Shown: positions 42,205 through 51,558, numbered from the stretch's first letter. The stretch: 64,000 nt of DNA from Halomonas campaniensis (GCF_014193375.1 NZ_JACHZF010000016.1:1-64000), one strand, 5' to 3'. A program made the numbers and translations. Notes: a model not told the origin generated them from the sequence alone.

Positions 42205-43341
42205 TCAGGCGGGCGGCTCGAAGCTGAAGCGGGGCTCGGGGGCCTCGGGCAGCAGCGCGGCGCAGGCGCGTACCCGCTCCATCAGCGCCTCGTGGGTCGG
42301 CGCCACCAGGTTGATGTGGGCCAGCTTGCGCCCGGGACGCTCGCTCTTGTCGTAGCGGTGCAGGTGGGCATCCGGCAGGGCGAGGATCGCCGCCGGGTCG
42401 CCCTCGCGGCCGATCACGTTGACCATGCAGGTGGGCATCCGCGCCGCGGTGTCGCCCAGGGGCAGGCCCTGGATGGCGCGCAGGTGGTTCTCGAACTGGC
42501 TGGTCACCGCCCCGTCCAGGGTCCAGTGGCCGGAGTTGTGCACCCGGGGCGCCATCTCGTTGGCCAGCAGGCTGCCGTCGGCGCACTGGAAGAGCTCCAG
42601 GGTCAGCACCCCCACGTAGTCGAGCTCGTCGAGCAGCGCGCGGATATAACCGTCGGCGATCTGCTGCACGCTATCGTCCAGGTCCGGCATGGGAGCGACG
42701 GAGTAGCGCAGGATGCCGTCCACGTGCTGGTTCTCGGCCATCGGGTAGAAAACCACCTCGCCGTCGCGGCCGCGCACGGCGATGATCGACACCTCGCGCA
42801 CGAACTCCACGAAGGACTCCACGATCAGCCGCGGATGGCCGATGGCGCGCCAGGCTTCCGCCGCCTCGGCAGGGTCGCGGATCACCGCCTGGCCCTTGCC
42901 GTCGTAGCCCTCGGTGACCGACTTGGCCACCACCGGGCAGCCGAGCTCCCGGGCCGCGGCCTCGAGCTCGTCGGCGTGCTCCACCAGGCGATAGGCCGGG
43001 GTGGGAATGCCCAGGCGGTCGAACAGCGCCTTCTCCTCGGCGCGATTCTGGCAGACGCGGATCGCTTCGCTTCCGGGGTAGACCGGCTTCACTTCCTCGA
43101 TGGCCTGGACCAGCGACACCGGCAGGTGCTCGAACTCATAGGTGACGAGGTCGACCCTGGAGAGGAAGTCGTCGAGCAGGTGGTGCTGGTCCGTGTACAC
43201 CATGACATCGCCGATGCCGGCGCTGGGGTGCCCGGTGGTATCCAGGAAGGTGAAGCGGTTGGCCAGCGGGTAACCGGCCAGGGCCAGCATGCGGCCGAGC
43301 TGGCCGGCACCCAGGACGCCGATGTTCATGGCTTTTTCCAT
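42205..43341 (-). CDS. purK: N5-carboxyaminoimidazole ribonucleotide synthase
   Basis: 378 residues from the ATG at 43341 (GAGGAGAAGG upstream; a GTG six codons earlier has no ribosome-binding site). ATP-grasp enzyme converting AIR, bicarbonate and ATP to N5-CAIR in purine synthesis. The N-terminal NIGVLGAGQLGRMLALAGYPL, the ATP-grasp segments VVAKSVTEGYDGKGQAVI and EVSIIAVRGRDGEV, and EMAPRVHNSGHWTLDGA are diagnostic. Downstream partner of purE with a 10-bp gap. Confidence 0.97.
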   Translation of the reverse strand: MEKAMNIGVLGAGQLGRMLALAGYPLANRFTFLDTTGHPSAGIGDVMVYTDQHHLLDDFLSRVDLVTYEFEHLPVSLVQAIEEVKPVYPGSEAIRVCQNRAEEKALFDRLGIPTPAYRLVEHADELEAAARELGCPVVAKSVTEGYDGKGQAVIRDPAEAAEAWRAIGHPRLIVESFVEFVREVSIIAVRGRDGEVVFYPMAENQHVDGILRYSVAPMPDLDDSVQQIADGYIRALLDELDYVGVLTLELFQCADGSLLANEMAPRVHNSGHWTLDGAVTSQFENHLRAIQGLPLGDTAARMPTCMVNVIGREGDPAAILALPDAHLHRYDKSERPGRKLAHINLVAPTHEALMERVRACAALLPEAPEPRFSFEPPA

Positions 43342-43351
43342 AACCTTCTCC

Positions 43352-43873
43352 TCACTCACTGTCGGGGCGCGGGTCGGGCCGGGGATCAGGATGGTCGAGC
43401 ACCGTCTGCGTCTGCTCGGCGCGGAACGCCTCCACCGCGGCGCGCACCTCCTCGTCCTGCAGGCCGACGATCTGGGCGGCCAGCAGGCCCGCGTTGGTGG
43501 CGCCGGCCTTGCCGATGGCCAGGGTGCCCACGGCGATGCCGCCGGGCATCTGCACGATGGAGAGCAGCGAATCCAGGCCCTTGAGCGCCTTGGACTCCAC
43601 CGGCACGCCGAGCACCGGCAGCGCGGTCTGGGAGGCCACCATGCCCGGCAGGTGGGCCGCCCCGCCGGCGCCGGCGACGATCACCTGAAGCCCCCGCTCG
43701 GCGGCGGACCTGGCGTAGTCGAACAGCAGGTCCGGGGTGCGGTGGGCGGAAACGACGCGGGTCTCGCAGGGCACGCCCAGGCGCTCGAGCATCGCCACGG
43801 CGTGTTCCATCACCGGCCAGTCGGACTTCGACCCCATGATCACGCCGACCTTCGGCGACTGTTCGGACTGCAT
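43352..43873 (-). CDS. purE: N5-carboxyaminoimidazole ribonucleotide mutase
   Basis: 173 residues from the ATG at 43873 (GAGGAG upstream). Class I Pur[18 protein letters not shown], the catalytic-histidine segment [31 protein letters not shown] and the [18 protein letters not shown] block. It converts N5-CAIR to CAIR immediately after PurK. The C-terminal ten residues ([13 protein letters not shown]) are a proline-aspartate tail. Confidence 0.97.
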   Translation of the reverse strand: MQSEQSPKVGVIMGSKSDWPVMEHAVAMLERLGVPCETRVVSAHRTPDLLFDYARSAAERGLQVIVAGAGGAAHLPGMVASQTALPVLGVPVESKALKGLDSLLSIVQMPGGIAVGTLAIGKAGATNAGLLAAQIVGLQDEEVRAAVEAFRAEQTQTVLDHPDPRPDPRPDSE

Positions 43874-44010
43874 GGACTGCTCCTCGGCAACTGCCTGTGT
43901 GCGGAATGGGTGCGGAAAGGAAAGCCGCACATTCTAGCCGTGCGGCCCTCCCCCGTCATCTTGACCATCCGGGCAGGCCGGAGAGCCTGCCGCCGTCACC
44001 GCCTCGCGCA

Positions 44011-46035
44011 CTACCGCACGGCTGCCGCCTCGCGCCGGCTGGCCAGCCAGTTGCCGCCGATGGCCACCGCCATCACCGCCGCGCCGATGATCTCGATCCG
44101 CAGGTCGGGCCAGAACACCGCCACGATGGCGCCGGCGATGGCGATGCGCGGCAGCCACGACATCCGCGTGAACAGGTAGCCCTCCAGCGCCGCGGCGAAG
44201 GCCCCCAGCGCCAGGATGGCGATCAGCCCGTTCCAGATCAGCACCGGCCAGGGCCCGCCCATGATGATCTCCGGGTTGAAGACCATGAACATCGGGATCA
44301 GGTAGAGCCCCTTGGCGAACTTCCAGGCCTGAAAGCCGGTCTCCATGGGCTTGCTGCCGGCGATGGCCGCCCCGGCGAAGCCGGCCAGGGCGATCGGCGG
44401 CGTGACGTTGGAGTCCTGGGAGTACCAGAACACCACCAGGTGGGCGATCAGCAGCGGGATGCCGAACTCGGCGGTCAGCGCCGGCCCCACCAGCACGATC
44501 AGCACGATGTAGCTCGCGGTGACCGGCAGGCCCATGCCCAGCACCAGGCTGGCCAGCAGCACCATCACCAGCGCCAGCACGATGTTGCCGCCGGAGAAGG
44601 CCATCATCATGGCCGAGAACTTCAGCCCCAGGCCGGTCAGGCCCACCACCCCGACGATGATGCCGGCCACGGCACAGGCCATGGAGACCGCCACGGCATT
44701 GCGGGCGCCGAGCTCCAGGCCCTGCACCAGCTTCGTCCAGCCGGCCCACAGCGCCGTGCCGATGCCGGCCAGGGTCACCGTCTGGCCCTGCCGCGGGGCG
44801 ATGAACAGGAACCACACCGCGTAGCGCAGCACCGCCACGGCGATCATGGTGACGATGGCGTAGTAGCCCACCCGCATCGGCGACATGTTCATCACCAGCA
44901 GCCACACCAGCACCGCCAGGGGCAGCAGGAAGTGCCAGCCGGCCGCCATCACGTCGCGCACCTGGGGCAGCTCGCTGCGGGCCATGCCCTGCATGCCCTG
45001 CTTGAGGGCGATGATGTGCACGAAGAGGTAGACGGTGGAGAAGTACATGATCGCCGGCAGGATGCTCACCTTGACCACCTCGAGGTAGGGCACCCGGGTG
45101 TACTCGGCGATCAGGAAGGCCCCGGCGCCCATCAGCGGCGGCATGATCTGCCCGCCGGTGGAGGCCGCCGCCTCGATGCCCCCCGCCTGCTTGGGCTTGT
45201 ACCCCAGCCGCTTCATCAGCGGGATGGTGAAGGCGCCGGTGGTCACCACGTTGGCGATGGCGCTGCCCGAGATCGAGCCCATGCCCGCCGAGGCGATGAC
45301 CGCCGCCTTGGCCGGGCCGCCCCGCTGGCGCCCGGTGGCCGCATAGGCCAGGTCGATGAAGAACTTGCCGGCGCCGGTGATCTCCAGAAAGGCGCCGAAC
45401 AGCACGAAGACGAAGATATAGGTGGCCGCCACCCCCAGCGGCAGGCCGAAGATGCCCTCCTGCCCCAGGTAGAGCTGGCCCACCACGCGGTCGATGTTGT
45501 AGCCGCGATGCTCGAGGATGCCGGGCAGGAACTGCCCCAGCCAGGGCAGCTCGCCGCGGGGGCCGGCGAAGGCGTAGGCGATGGCGATGGCCCCGATGAT
45601 GGTCATGCCGAGGCCCACCGCGCGGCGGCTCGCCTCCAGCACGGTCAGCGTGGCGATGCAGCCGACCACGATGTCGGTCTGGCTCCAGAAGCCGGCCCGG
45701 CCGATGATCTCGTCGAGGTAGAGCACCAGGTAGCCCCCGGTGAGCAGGGCCCCGGCGAAGAACACCAGGTCGATGGCCCAGCCCAGCAGGCCGCGCTTCC
45801 GGTGGGGGCCGAAGACCGGGAACATCAGGAAGGCCAGCAGCATGATCAGCATCAGGTGGATGCTGCGCTGGTAGAAGAGCCCCAGCGGCTGGATGCCGGC
45901 GGAGTAGAGCTGGAACAGGGAGAGCCCCACCGCCACCAGGGTGATCAGCCAGAGGACGGGCCGTGGCTGGATGGCATTGCCACCGGGCACGGTGACCTCG
46001 GGCGTGGTGACGGTGGACTTGGCAGAATCGCTCAT
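44011..46035 (-). CDS. TAXI-TRAP transporter fused permease (DctQ-DctM type)
   Basis: 674 residues. The small and large TRAP permeases are fused: four N-terminal helices (about 25-150) precede the roughly twelve-helix DctM half. Hallmarks are GSISGSAIANVVTTGAFTIPLMKRLGYKPKQAGGIEAAAS, IMPPLMGAGAFLIAEYT and LGMGLPVTASYIVLIVLVGPAL. Such fusions operate with TAXI-type binding proteins. It is the third gene of binding protein, DUF1850 protein, permease. Its stop is 137 bp from the purE start, so purEK is transcribed separately. Ligand unknown, but the operon follows lhgO/glaH, so a C5 dicarboxylate is a fair guess. Confidence 0.93.
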   Translation of the reverse strand: MSDSAKSTVTTPEVTVPGGNAIQPRPVLWLITLVAVGLSLFQLYSAGIQPLGLFYQRSIHLMLIMLLAFLMFPVFGPHRKRGLLGWAIDLVFFAGALLTGGYLVLYLDEIIGRAGFWSQTDIVVGCIATLTVLEASRRAVGLGMTIIGAIAIAYAFAGPRGELPWLGQFLPGILEHRGYNIDRVVGQLYLGQEGIFGLPLGVAATYIFVFVLFGAFLEITGAGKFFIDLAYAATGRQRGGPAKAAVIASAGMGSISGSAIANVVTTGAFTIPLMKRLGYKPKQAGGIEAAASTGGQIMPPLMGAGAFLIAEYTRVPYLEVVKVSILPAIMYFSTVYLFVHIIALKQGMQGMARSELPQVRDVMAAGWHFLLPLAVLVWLLVMNMSPMRVGYYAIVTMIAVAVLRYAVWFLFIAPRQGQTVTLAGIGTALWAGWTKLVQGLELGARNAVAVSMACAVAGIIVGVVGLTGLGLKFSAMMMAFSGGNIVLALVMVLLASLVLGMGLPVTASYIVLIVLVGPALTAEFGIPLLIAHLVVFWYSQDSNVTPPIALAGFAGAAIAGSKPMETGFQAWKFAKGLYLIPMFMVFNPEIIMGGPWPVLIWNGLIAILALGAFAAALEGYLFTRMSWLPRIAIAGAIVAVFWPDLRIEIIGAAVMAVAIGGNWLASRREAAAVR

Positions 46036-46045
46036 GGGCGTCTCG

Positions 46046-46549
46046 TCAGGGTGTGGTCGCCGAGGTCTGCAGGTGGATCGTCACCCGCTCGCCGGCGGCC
46101 TGGTCGCTCAGGCTCAGCCGACGCCCCTCGTGCAGCAGTCGATGGTTGACCTCCGGGGATCCGACCCGGAGGCGATAGCGGTTGCCGGGCACCGGCTCGT
46201 CGATGGCCTCGATCCAGTAGCCGCCCTCGCCGTCGGAGACCTGGCGGCCGCGGCCGGGGATATGGTCGAGGCCGGCGGCGAAGTCGGGCAGGTGGCTGCG
46301 CTCCAGCACCATGCGCCCCTCCCGGTGGCGATAGCAGTCGAGCACCGGGAAGCCGGCCACGGAGTGGTTCCACTCCAGGCACCAGGCCTCCCCCTCGGGC
46401 ACCGGCAGCGCGGCGATCAGGCGGCCATCGTCGGCATGCACCTCCAGCCAGCCCTCGGCCGCGGCCAGCCCCGGCAGGGGCAGCAGGCACAGCAGCAAAG
46501 CCGCCGGCCCGAGGGCACGGCGGCTTGCGGTCAGGATCGCGGTACGCAT
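46046..46549 (-). CDS. DUF1850 protein of TAXI-TRAP operons
   Basis: 167 residues from the ATG at 46549; a signal peptide ends near LAAA. DUF1850 features: LEVHADDGRLIAALPVPEGEAWCLEWNHSVAGFPVLDCYRHREGRMVLERS, then FAAGLDHIPGRGRQV. Members occur almost only between the TAXI binding protein and fused permease genes, as here (22-bp and 10-bp gaps). The role is unknown; two cysteines at about 52 and 65 could form a disulfide. No good ribosome-binding site is visible, suggesting coupling to the upstream gene. Confidence 0.85.
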   Translation of the reverse strand: MRTAILTASRRALGPAALLLCLLPLPGLAAAEGWLEVHADDGRLIAALPVPEGEAWCLEWNHSVAGFPVLDCYRHREGRMVLERSHLPDFAAGLDHIPGRGRQVSDGEGGYWIEAIDEPVPGNRYRLRVGSPEVNHRLLHEGRRLSLSDQAAGERVTIHLQTSATTP

Positions 46550-46571
46550 CGCGGCGCCCGGTTCGGTCCCG

Positions 46572-47531
46572 TTACTGGCGCTGGTGGTCCTGGACCTCGG
46601 CACCGATCTCCTCGTAGTAGCGCAGCGCGCCATCATGGAAGGGGATCGGGGTGGAGTCGATGCTGAACTCCACGGTGGTGTCGTTGGCCGCCGGGTGCAC
46701 CGCGATCAGCTCATCGGTGTACTCGAAGAGGATGCGGGTGATCTCGTAGGCCAGGTCGTCATCCATCTCGCTGCTCACCGCCAGCACGTTGGGGATGCCG
46801 ATGGTCTGGACCGCCTCGTCCATGCCCTCGTAGAGGTCGGCACGCAGGCGGTACGGCGCGAATACCGGCTCCGCCTCGCGGGCGTTGGCGACCTCCTCGT
46901 CGGAGAGGCCGATCAGGCGGATGTCGCGGGTGGTGGCCAGGTTGAGGATCGAGCTGGTGGGCGGCCCCACGCTCCAGAAGCCGGCGTCGATATCGCCGTC
47001 GCGGATGGCATCGGCGGTCTCGTTGAAGTTCAGGCGCTGGGGGGTGAAGTCGTCGTAGCTGATGCCGTTGGCCTCCAGCAGGGCCCGGGCGTTGAGCTCG
47101 GTGCCGCTGCCCGGCGCCCCCACGGAGACGCGCTTGCCGCGCAGGTCCTCGAGGGACTCCACGCCGGAATCGGCCAGGGTGACCAGCTGCACGGCGTTGG
47201 GATAGACGGAGGCCAGGGCACGGATGTTGTCGAGCTGGCGGCCCTCGAAGTCACCGGTGCCGTTGTGCGCCTGGTAGACGGTGTCGGCCAGCGCCAGCGC
47301 CAGGTCGGAATCGCCGCGCCACACCAGGCCCATGTTCTCCACCGAGGCGCCGGTGACCTCGGCCACCGCGCTGGCCCCCTCGATATGGTTGTTGATCAGC
47401 TCGGCGAGGCCGCCGCCGAGGGGATAGTAGGTGCCGCCGGTACCGCCGGTGGCAATGGAGAGCTGCTGAGCGGCAGCCAACGGGGCCGTCGCGATCAGCG
47501 AGGCGGCGACGGCGTACTTCATGGCGTTCAT
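46572..47531 (-). CDS. TAXI-family TRAP substrate-binding protein
   Basis: 319 residues from the ATG at 47531, preceded by GGAGGATT; signal peptide ends at PLAAA. The TAXI signature is LSIATGGTGGTYYPLGGGLAELIN; TGASVENMGLVWRGDSDLALALADTVYQA and the GAPGSGTELNARALLEANGI segment follow. TAXI proteins bind dicarboxylates or amino acids such as glutamate and 2-oxoglutarate for Na+-driven TRAP uptake. First gene of this transport operon; the upstream 163-bp gap to lhgO contains an AT-rich stretch (47637-47670). Confidence 0.92.
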   Translation of the reverse strand: MNAMKYAVAASLIATAPLAAAQQLSIATGGTGGTYYPLGGGLAELINNHIEGASAVAEVTGASVENMGLVWRGDSDLALALADTVYQAHNGTGDFEGRQLDNIRALASVYPNAVQLVTLADSGVESLEDLRGKRVSVGAPGSGTELNARALLEANGISYDDFTPQRLNFNETADAIRDGDIDAGFWSVGPPTSSILNLATTRDIRLIGLSDEEVANAREAEPVFAPYRLRADLYEGMDEAVQTIGIPNVLAVSSEMDDDLAYEITRILFEYTDELIAVHPAANDTTVEFSIDSTPIPFHDGALRYYEEIGAEVQDHQRQ

Positions 47532-47694
47532 GGCAATCCTCCGGGCTGGAACCCGATTGTTGTCTGCTTGTGAGCGGCGCGTGCGGGTCAACGCCTGCAA
47601 GGAAACCTAGCATGGCCCCAGCGTGAGAGGCCAACGCTTATATTTCTACGTTCCTGGTTTCTTTCGGCAATTCCACCAGGGTCGCCCCGTCCGC

Positions 47695-48891
47695 TCAGCC
47701 CTCCACCAGCGCTTTCACCTGTTCGACGATATGGGCACCGATGGGCAGGGCCGAGGTGGCGGCCGGCGACGGCGCATTGCCCACGTTGACGGTGCGGCGC
47801 GTGTTGACGAACAGGAAGTCGTCCACCAGCCGGCCGTCCCGGGAGACCGCCTGGGCGCGCACCCCCGCCGGCCAGGGCTCCAGATCCTCGAGGGTCAGGC
47901 TCGGGCAGTACTTGCGCACCAGCTCGAGATAGCCGCGCCGGTGCAGCGAGTTCTTCATCTCCACGAGGCCCGGGCGCAGGTTCCTGCCCAGCACCCTGAG
48001 GATGCCCGGGTCGGTGACCATCTGGGCCAGGTCGGTGAGCGAGACGTCACGCCGGCGGTAGCCCTCGCGCTTGAAGGCCAGCACCGCGTTGGGGCCCACG
48101 GTGACGCTGCCGTCGATCATCCGGGTCAGGTGCACGCCGAGGAACGGCATGGAGGGGTCGGGAATCGGGTAGATCAGGTGGTTGACGATGCGGTTGTGCG
48201 TCTCCGGCAGCCGGTAGTACTCGCCGCGGAAGGGGCAGATGGTGAAGCCCGGGTCCCGGCCCAGCAGGCGGATCACCCGGTCGGCCATGAGGCCCGAGCA
48301 GGTCACCAGATAGCAGCCGCTGAACTCGCCCTGACGGCCCGTCACCACCACCTCGCGGCGCCGCTCCTCGAGGCCGGTGACCTCGACGCCGTAGCGGATC
48401 TCGCCGCCCAGCCGCTCGAACTCGGCGGCCATGGCGCGGGTCACCTCGGCATAGTCGACGATGCCGCTGGAGGGCACGAAGATCCCCCCAACCCCGGTGA
48501 TGTTGGGCTCGCGCTCGGCCAGCGCCTCGGGTCCCAGCCACTCCCGCTCCAGGCCGTTGGCCTCGGTGCGCTCCCACAGCGCCTTCATGCGCTGCATCTC
48601 CAGGTCGTTGGTGGCGACCAGCAGCTTGCCGCAGGTATCGAAGGGGATGCCGTGGGCCTCGCAGAACGCCACGGTCGCCCGGTTGCCCGCCAGGCAGAAG
48701 CGCGCCTTGAGGCTGCCCGGGGTGTAGTAGACCCCGGCGTGGATCACGCCGCTGTTGTGGCCGGTCTGGTGCTGCGCCGGCCCCCTCTCCTTCTCCAGCA
48801 GCAGCATCCGGCGATCCGGATAGGCCTGCTGGAGCTGCATGGCGGTGGACATCCCCAGGATACCGCCGCCGATGATGATGAAGTCGTGCAT
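47695..48891 (-). CDS. lhgO: L-2-hydroxyglutarate dehydrogenase/oxidase
   Basis: 398 residues, DAO-family flavoenzyme. FAD-binding DFIIIGGGILGMSTAMQLQ, then KERGPAQHQTGHNSGVIHAGVYYTPGSLKA, which is the LhgO/L2HGDH-specific block, and the terminal FLFVNTRRTVNVGNAPSPAATSALPIG. It oxidises L-2-hydroxyglutarate to 2-oxoglutarate with electrons to the quinone pool. It lies 85 bp downstream of glaH, the producer of L-2-hydroxyglutarate, reproducing the csiD-lhgO order of E. coli. Confidence 0.95.
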   Translation of the reverse strand: MHDFIIIGGGILGMSTAMQLQQAYPDRRMLLLEKERGPAQHQTGHNSGVIHAGVYYTPGSLKARFCLAGNRATVAFCEAHGIPFDTCGKLLVATNDLEMQRMKALWERTEANGLEREWLGPEALAEREPNITGVGGIFVPSSGIVDYAEVTRAMAAEFERLGGEIRYGVEVTGLEERRREVVVTGRQGEFSGCYLVTCSGLMADRVIRLLGRDPGFTICPFRGEYYRLPETHNRIVNHLIYPIPDPSMPFLGVHLTRMIDGSVTVGPNAVLAFKREGYRRRDVSLTDLAQMVTDPGILRVLGRNLRPGLVEMKNSLHRRGYLELVRKYCPSLTLEDLEPWPAGVRAQAVSRDGRLVDDFLFVNTRRTVNVGNAPSPAATSALPIGAHIVEQVKALVEG

Positions 48892-48976
48892 GCCGTCCTC
48901 GCTCCTTCAGTCAGAGGGCCACGCCGGGCTCACGACGTGGCCTCGTCGGGGTCACTCGCCGCTCGCGGCGACGCCC

Positions 48977-49957
48977 TCAGGCCTGACGCGGGTCGCGCAG
49001 GGTCTTGGCATGGGTGAAGTAGCCCCGCTGGCGCATCAGCTCGCGGCGCAGCTCCGGGTGCGGGGTGAAGCGGTCGCGGCCGTGCAGCCAGAAGTGGTTG
49101 TTGATCAGCAGGAAGCTGCCCACCGGATTGGGCAGCGAGACGATGGCCGGGCTGGTCTCCAGCGACTCGGAGAGGTCGGTCAGCCAGTTGCCCTCCTCGA
49201 AGTCCCTGGGCTGCACGAACTGGTCGATGTAGGCCATCACCGGCCGCCCCTCGCGATCCACGTCGAACACCGGATGGAAGACGTCACGGGCCACGTTCTT
49301 GCTGGGCGGCGCGGTCCAGCGCATGGGGCGATGGGCCAGCGGGTGGGCGAAGAAACGCGCGAGGTCCTCCCAGTCGTCCAGGTGCAGCAGCAGGGAGTTG
49401 CCGCCCTCCATGTGCTGCTCGTCGATCTTCATCATCAGCACGTAGTCGGTGTCCTGCTCGACGAAGGTGCCGTCGTTGTGCAGTTCCATGACCCGGTGCG
49501 GCTGACGCAGGTAGCTGTCCGAGCTGTCGACGTTCTTCACCACGAAGCGCGCATAGTACTGCCCGCTCATGGCATCGAAGTTGGAGCGCCCCATCAGGTG
49601 GGCCACGGCGGTCGCGAACTTGACCATCTCGTCGGCCTGCGCCACGGAGTCGAGCCCCTCGGGGGTCACCTGCAGGCCACCGGTGGCGCGGTCTACCAGG
49701 GTGTTCACCAGCACCGGCTGAAGGGTGTTGTCGCACAGGTCATCGAGGATCTTCGCCACGCGGAAGCGCAGCATCGACTTGTACTCCAGCGCCTGCACCG
49801 GCCACTCGGCGACGGCCGCCAGGAAGGCCTCGACCACCTCCCGGCCCACGGTCAGCTGCAGCAGCCGCGGCGACTGGGCCGAGGGGGGCAGGGTGAAGCC
49901 GCGGATGTCGGCAGGCAGGGGCATGGCAACGGCGGGAAGCTGCGTCAGTGCGGTCAT
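48977..49957 (-). CDS. glaH: Glutarate 2-hydroxylase, Fe(II)/2-oxoglutarate-dependent
   Basis: 326 residues, CsiD/GlaH family. Iron ligands H160 and D162 (MELHNDGTF) and H292 (FWLHGRDRF) fall at the same numbers as in E. coli GlaH, and the RDRF arginine would bind 2-oxoglutarate. It hydroxylates glutarate, the lysine/cadaverine catabolite, to L-2-hydroxyglutarate with decarboxylation of 2-oxoglutarate to succinate. LhgO, encoded next, regenerates 2-oxoglutarate. The upstream region has a strong promoter overlapped by a palindromic operator. Confidence 0.96.
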   Translation of the reverse strand: MTALTQLPAVAMPLPADIRGFTLPPSAQSPRLLQLTVGREVVEAFLAAVAEWPVQALEYKSMLRFRVAKILDDLCDNTLQPVLVNTLVDRATGGLQVTPEGLDSVAQADEMVKFATAVAHLMGRSNFDAMSGQYYARFVVKNVDSSDSYLRQPHRVMELHNDGTFVEQDTDYVLMMKIDEQHMEGGNSLLLHLDDWEDLARFFAHPLAHRPMRWTAPPSKNVARDVFHPVFDVDREGRPVMAYIDQFVQPRDFEEGNWLTDLSESLETSPAIVSLPNPVGSFLLINNHFWLHGRDRFTPHPELRRELMRQRGYFTHAKTLRDPRQA

Positions 49958-49976
49958 GTCAGGGTCTCCGGCAACG

Positions 49977-50005
49977 ATTGTAGATACAATATAAAAATAT
50001 CTACA
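49977..50005. promoter_or_regulatory. Operator overlapping the glaH promoter
   Basis: Two overlapping symmetries: ATTGTA-GA-TACAAT (49977-49990), a form typical of GntR/FCD operators, and TGTAGATA-N11-TATCTACA (49979-50005). The second covers the -10 box, so repression in the absence of inducer is expected. CsiR, the glaH repressor in other bacteria, is of the GntR/FCD family, but no such gene is adjacent here. Confidence 0.6.
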
Positions 50006-50022
50006 TTAATGATCTTTGTCAA
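49994..50022 (-). promoter_or_regulatory. Sigma70 promoter of glaH-lhgO
   Basis: On the minus strand, a perfect TTGACA (50022-50017), 17-bp spacer and TATTTT (49999-49994), 37 bp upstream of the start codon. One of the best promoter matches in the window. Confidence 0.75.
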
Positions 50023-50055
50023 AAATGCTGCCCGACTGTCGGGTATCCTTGACGA

Positions 50056-50084
50056 CGCAGCCCCGGCACGGGGCCGGGGCTGCG
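50056..50084 (-). terminator. Terminator after the APC permease gene
   Basis: CGCAGCCCCGGC and its reverse complement with a 5-base loop, 35 bp beyond the permease stop on the leftward transcript. It insulates glaH from read-through. Confidence 0.75.
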
Positions 50085-50118
50085 GTTCGAGGGCTGGAGC
50101 TCGAGGGAGGGGCTGGGG

Positions 50119-51558
50119 TCAGCGTCCCGGGTAGGGATCCGCGCCGGCCAGCTCGCGGTTCATCATGGTGTCGCTGTAGGCGGTGCCGTAACGCGCCCGC
50201 GACCAGGCGTAGAGCGCCAGGCCGATCAGCATCCAGCCGGCGAACATGCCCCACTCCACCAAAGAGAGCGCCGCCGGGCTGCCCGGCAGGTACATGCCGA
50301 TCAGGCAGAGCGAGAGGATCACCGAGAGCGCCCCCACCAGCTTGCCGTGGCGAACCCGGAAGGGTCGCGCCATCTCCGGCTCGCGTCGACGCAGCACCAC
50401 GAAGGAAATCGCCACGAAGAGGTAGGCGATCACGATGCCGAGCCCGCCGGCCACCACCAGCCAGACCAGGGCCGGGCGACCGAAGAGGGGCGCGATGCAG
50501 GAGAGCAGGCCCATCACCAGGATGGCGTTGGTGGGCGTGCGATGCTTCGGGTGCAGCCTGCCCAGCCAGGCCGGCAGCATGCCGGAGTGGGCCAGGGCGT
50601 AGATGGCCCGCGAGCCGCCCACGTAGAAGGCATTCCAGCTGGTGACGATGCCGGCGATCCCGGCCAGGATCATCAGGGTGCCCGCCCAGGGGGCCTGGAA
50701 GACCGCCTGCATGGCGTCCGGCACGGCCAGCGAGCTGGCGGCCAGGGCCTCCGGGTCCAGCATCAGCGAGGTGCCCAGGATGATGAAGGAGTACCAGAAC
50801 ACCGCCAGGATCACCGAGATCATCAGCACCCGGCCGATCTCGCGGAACGGCAGGTTGATCTCCTCGGCCGCCTGGGGAATCACGTCGAAGCCCACGAACA
50901 TGAAGGGCACCATGATGATCACCATCATCACCCCGCCGATGACGCCCTCGCGGACGTTGAACAGCGGCTCCATGGTGGCCCGCTCGCCCTCGAACAGCGC
51001 CCCGGTGATGAACATGATGCCGACCACCAGGATGAGCAGCGTCACCACCTTCTGCAGCAGCGCCGCGGTGCGGATGCCCACGTAGTTGACCCACATCATG
51101 GCCACCGAGCCGGCCACGCCGACCGCCACCCAGGTCGCCTTGACCTCCCAGCCGGCGATGGTCCAGAGGTGGCCCACCGCGTAGTTCGGGAAGAGGTGCT
51201 CCACCACGGTGGGCAGCGCCACGGCCTCGAAGGCCACCACGCTCACGTAGCCCAGGGTGATGGCCCAGGTGCAGAGGAAGGAGGCGAAGTGGCCCATGGC
51301 CCGGTAGCTGTAGACATGCTCGCCCCCCACCTGCGGCATCGCCGAGGCCAGCTCGGCATAGGTCAGGCCGACCAGCACGATGACCAGGCCGCCCAGCAGG
51401 AAGGCCGTGATGGCGCCGAGGCTGCCGGCCGACTGGATCCAGCTGCCGGTCAGCACGATCCAGCCCCAGCCGATCATCGCACCGAAGGCCAGGGCCAGCA
51501 CATCCTTGCGGGCCAGCACGCGCGTCAGCTGGCCTTGCGTCGAATCGTCGTTGCTCAT
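50119..51558 (-). CDS. APC-superfamily amino-acid permease
   Basis: 479 residues from the ATG at 51558 (GAGAGGA upstream); 12 hydrophobic helices. Early helix 1 carries the unwound GAMIGWGWIVLTGSW motif that binds the substrate alpha-amino/carboxyl groups; GGLVIVLVGLTYAELASAMPQVGGEHVYSYRAMG is the following conserved APC loop. Located directly upstream of glaH on the same strand but separated by a terminator. The likely substrate is an amino acid or amine linked to glutarate metabolism (lysine, cadaverine, 5-aminovalerate, GABA); not resolvable from sequence. Confidence 0.88.
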   Translation of the reverse strand: MSNDDSTQGQLTRVLARKDVLALAFGAMIGWGWIVLTGSWIQSAGSLGAITAFLLGGLVIVLVGLTYAELASAMPQVGGEHVYSYRAMGHFASFLCTWAITLGYVSVVAFEAVALPTVVEHLFPNYAVGHLWTIAGWEVKATWVAVGVAGSVAMMWVNYVGIRTAALLQKVVTLLILVVGIMFITGALFEGERATMEPLFNVREGVIGGVMMVIIMVPFMFVGFDVIPQAAEEINLPFREIGRVLMISVILAVFWYSFIILGTSLMLDPEALAASSLAVPDAMQAVFQAPWAGTLMILAGIAGIVTSWNAFYVGGSRAIYALAHSGMLPAWLGRLHPKHRTPTNAILVMGLLSCIAPLFGRPALVWLVVAGGLGIVIAYLFVAISFVVLRRREPEMARPFRVRHGKLVGALSVILSLCLIGMYLPGSPAALSLVEWGMFAGWMLIGLALYAWSRARYGTAYSDTMMNRELAGADPYPGR

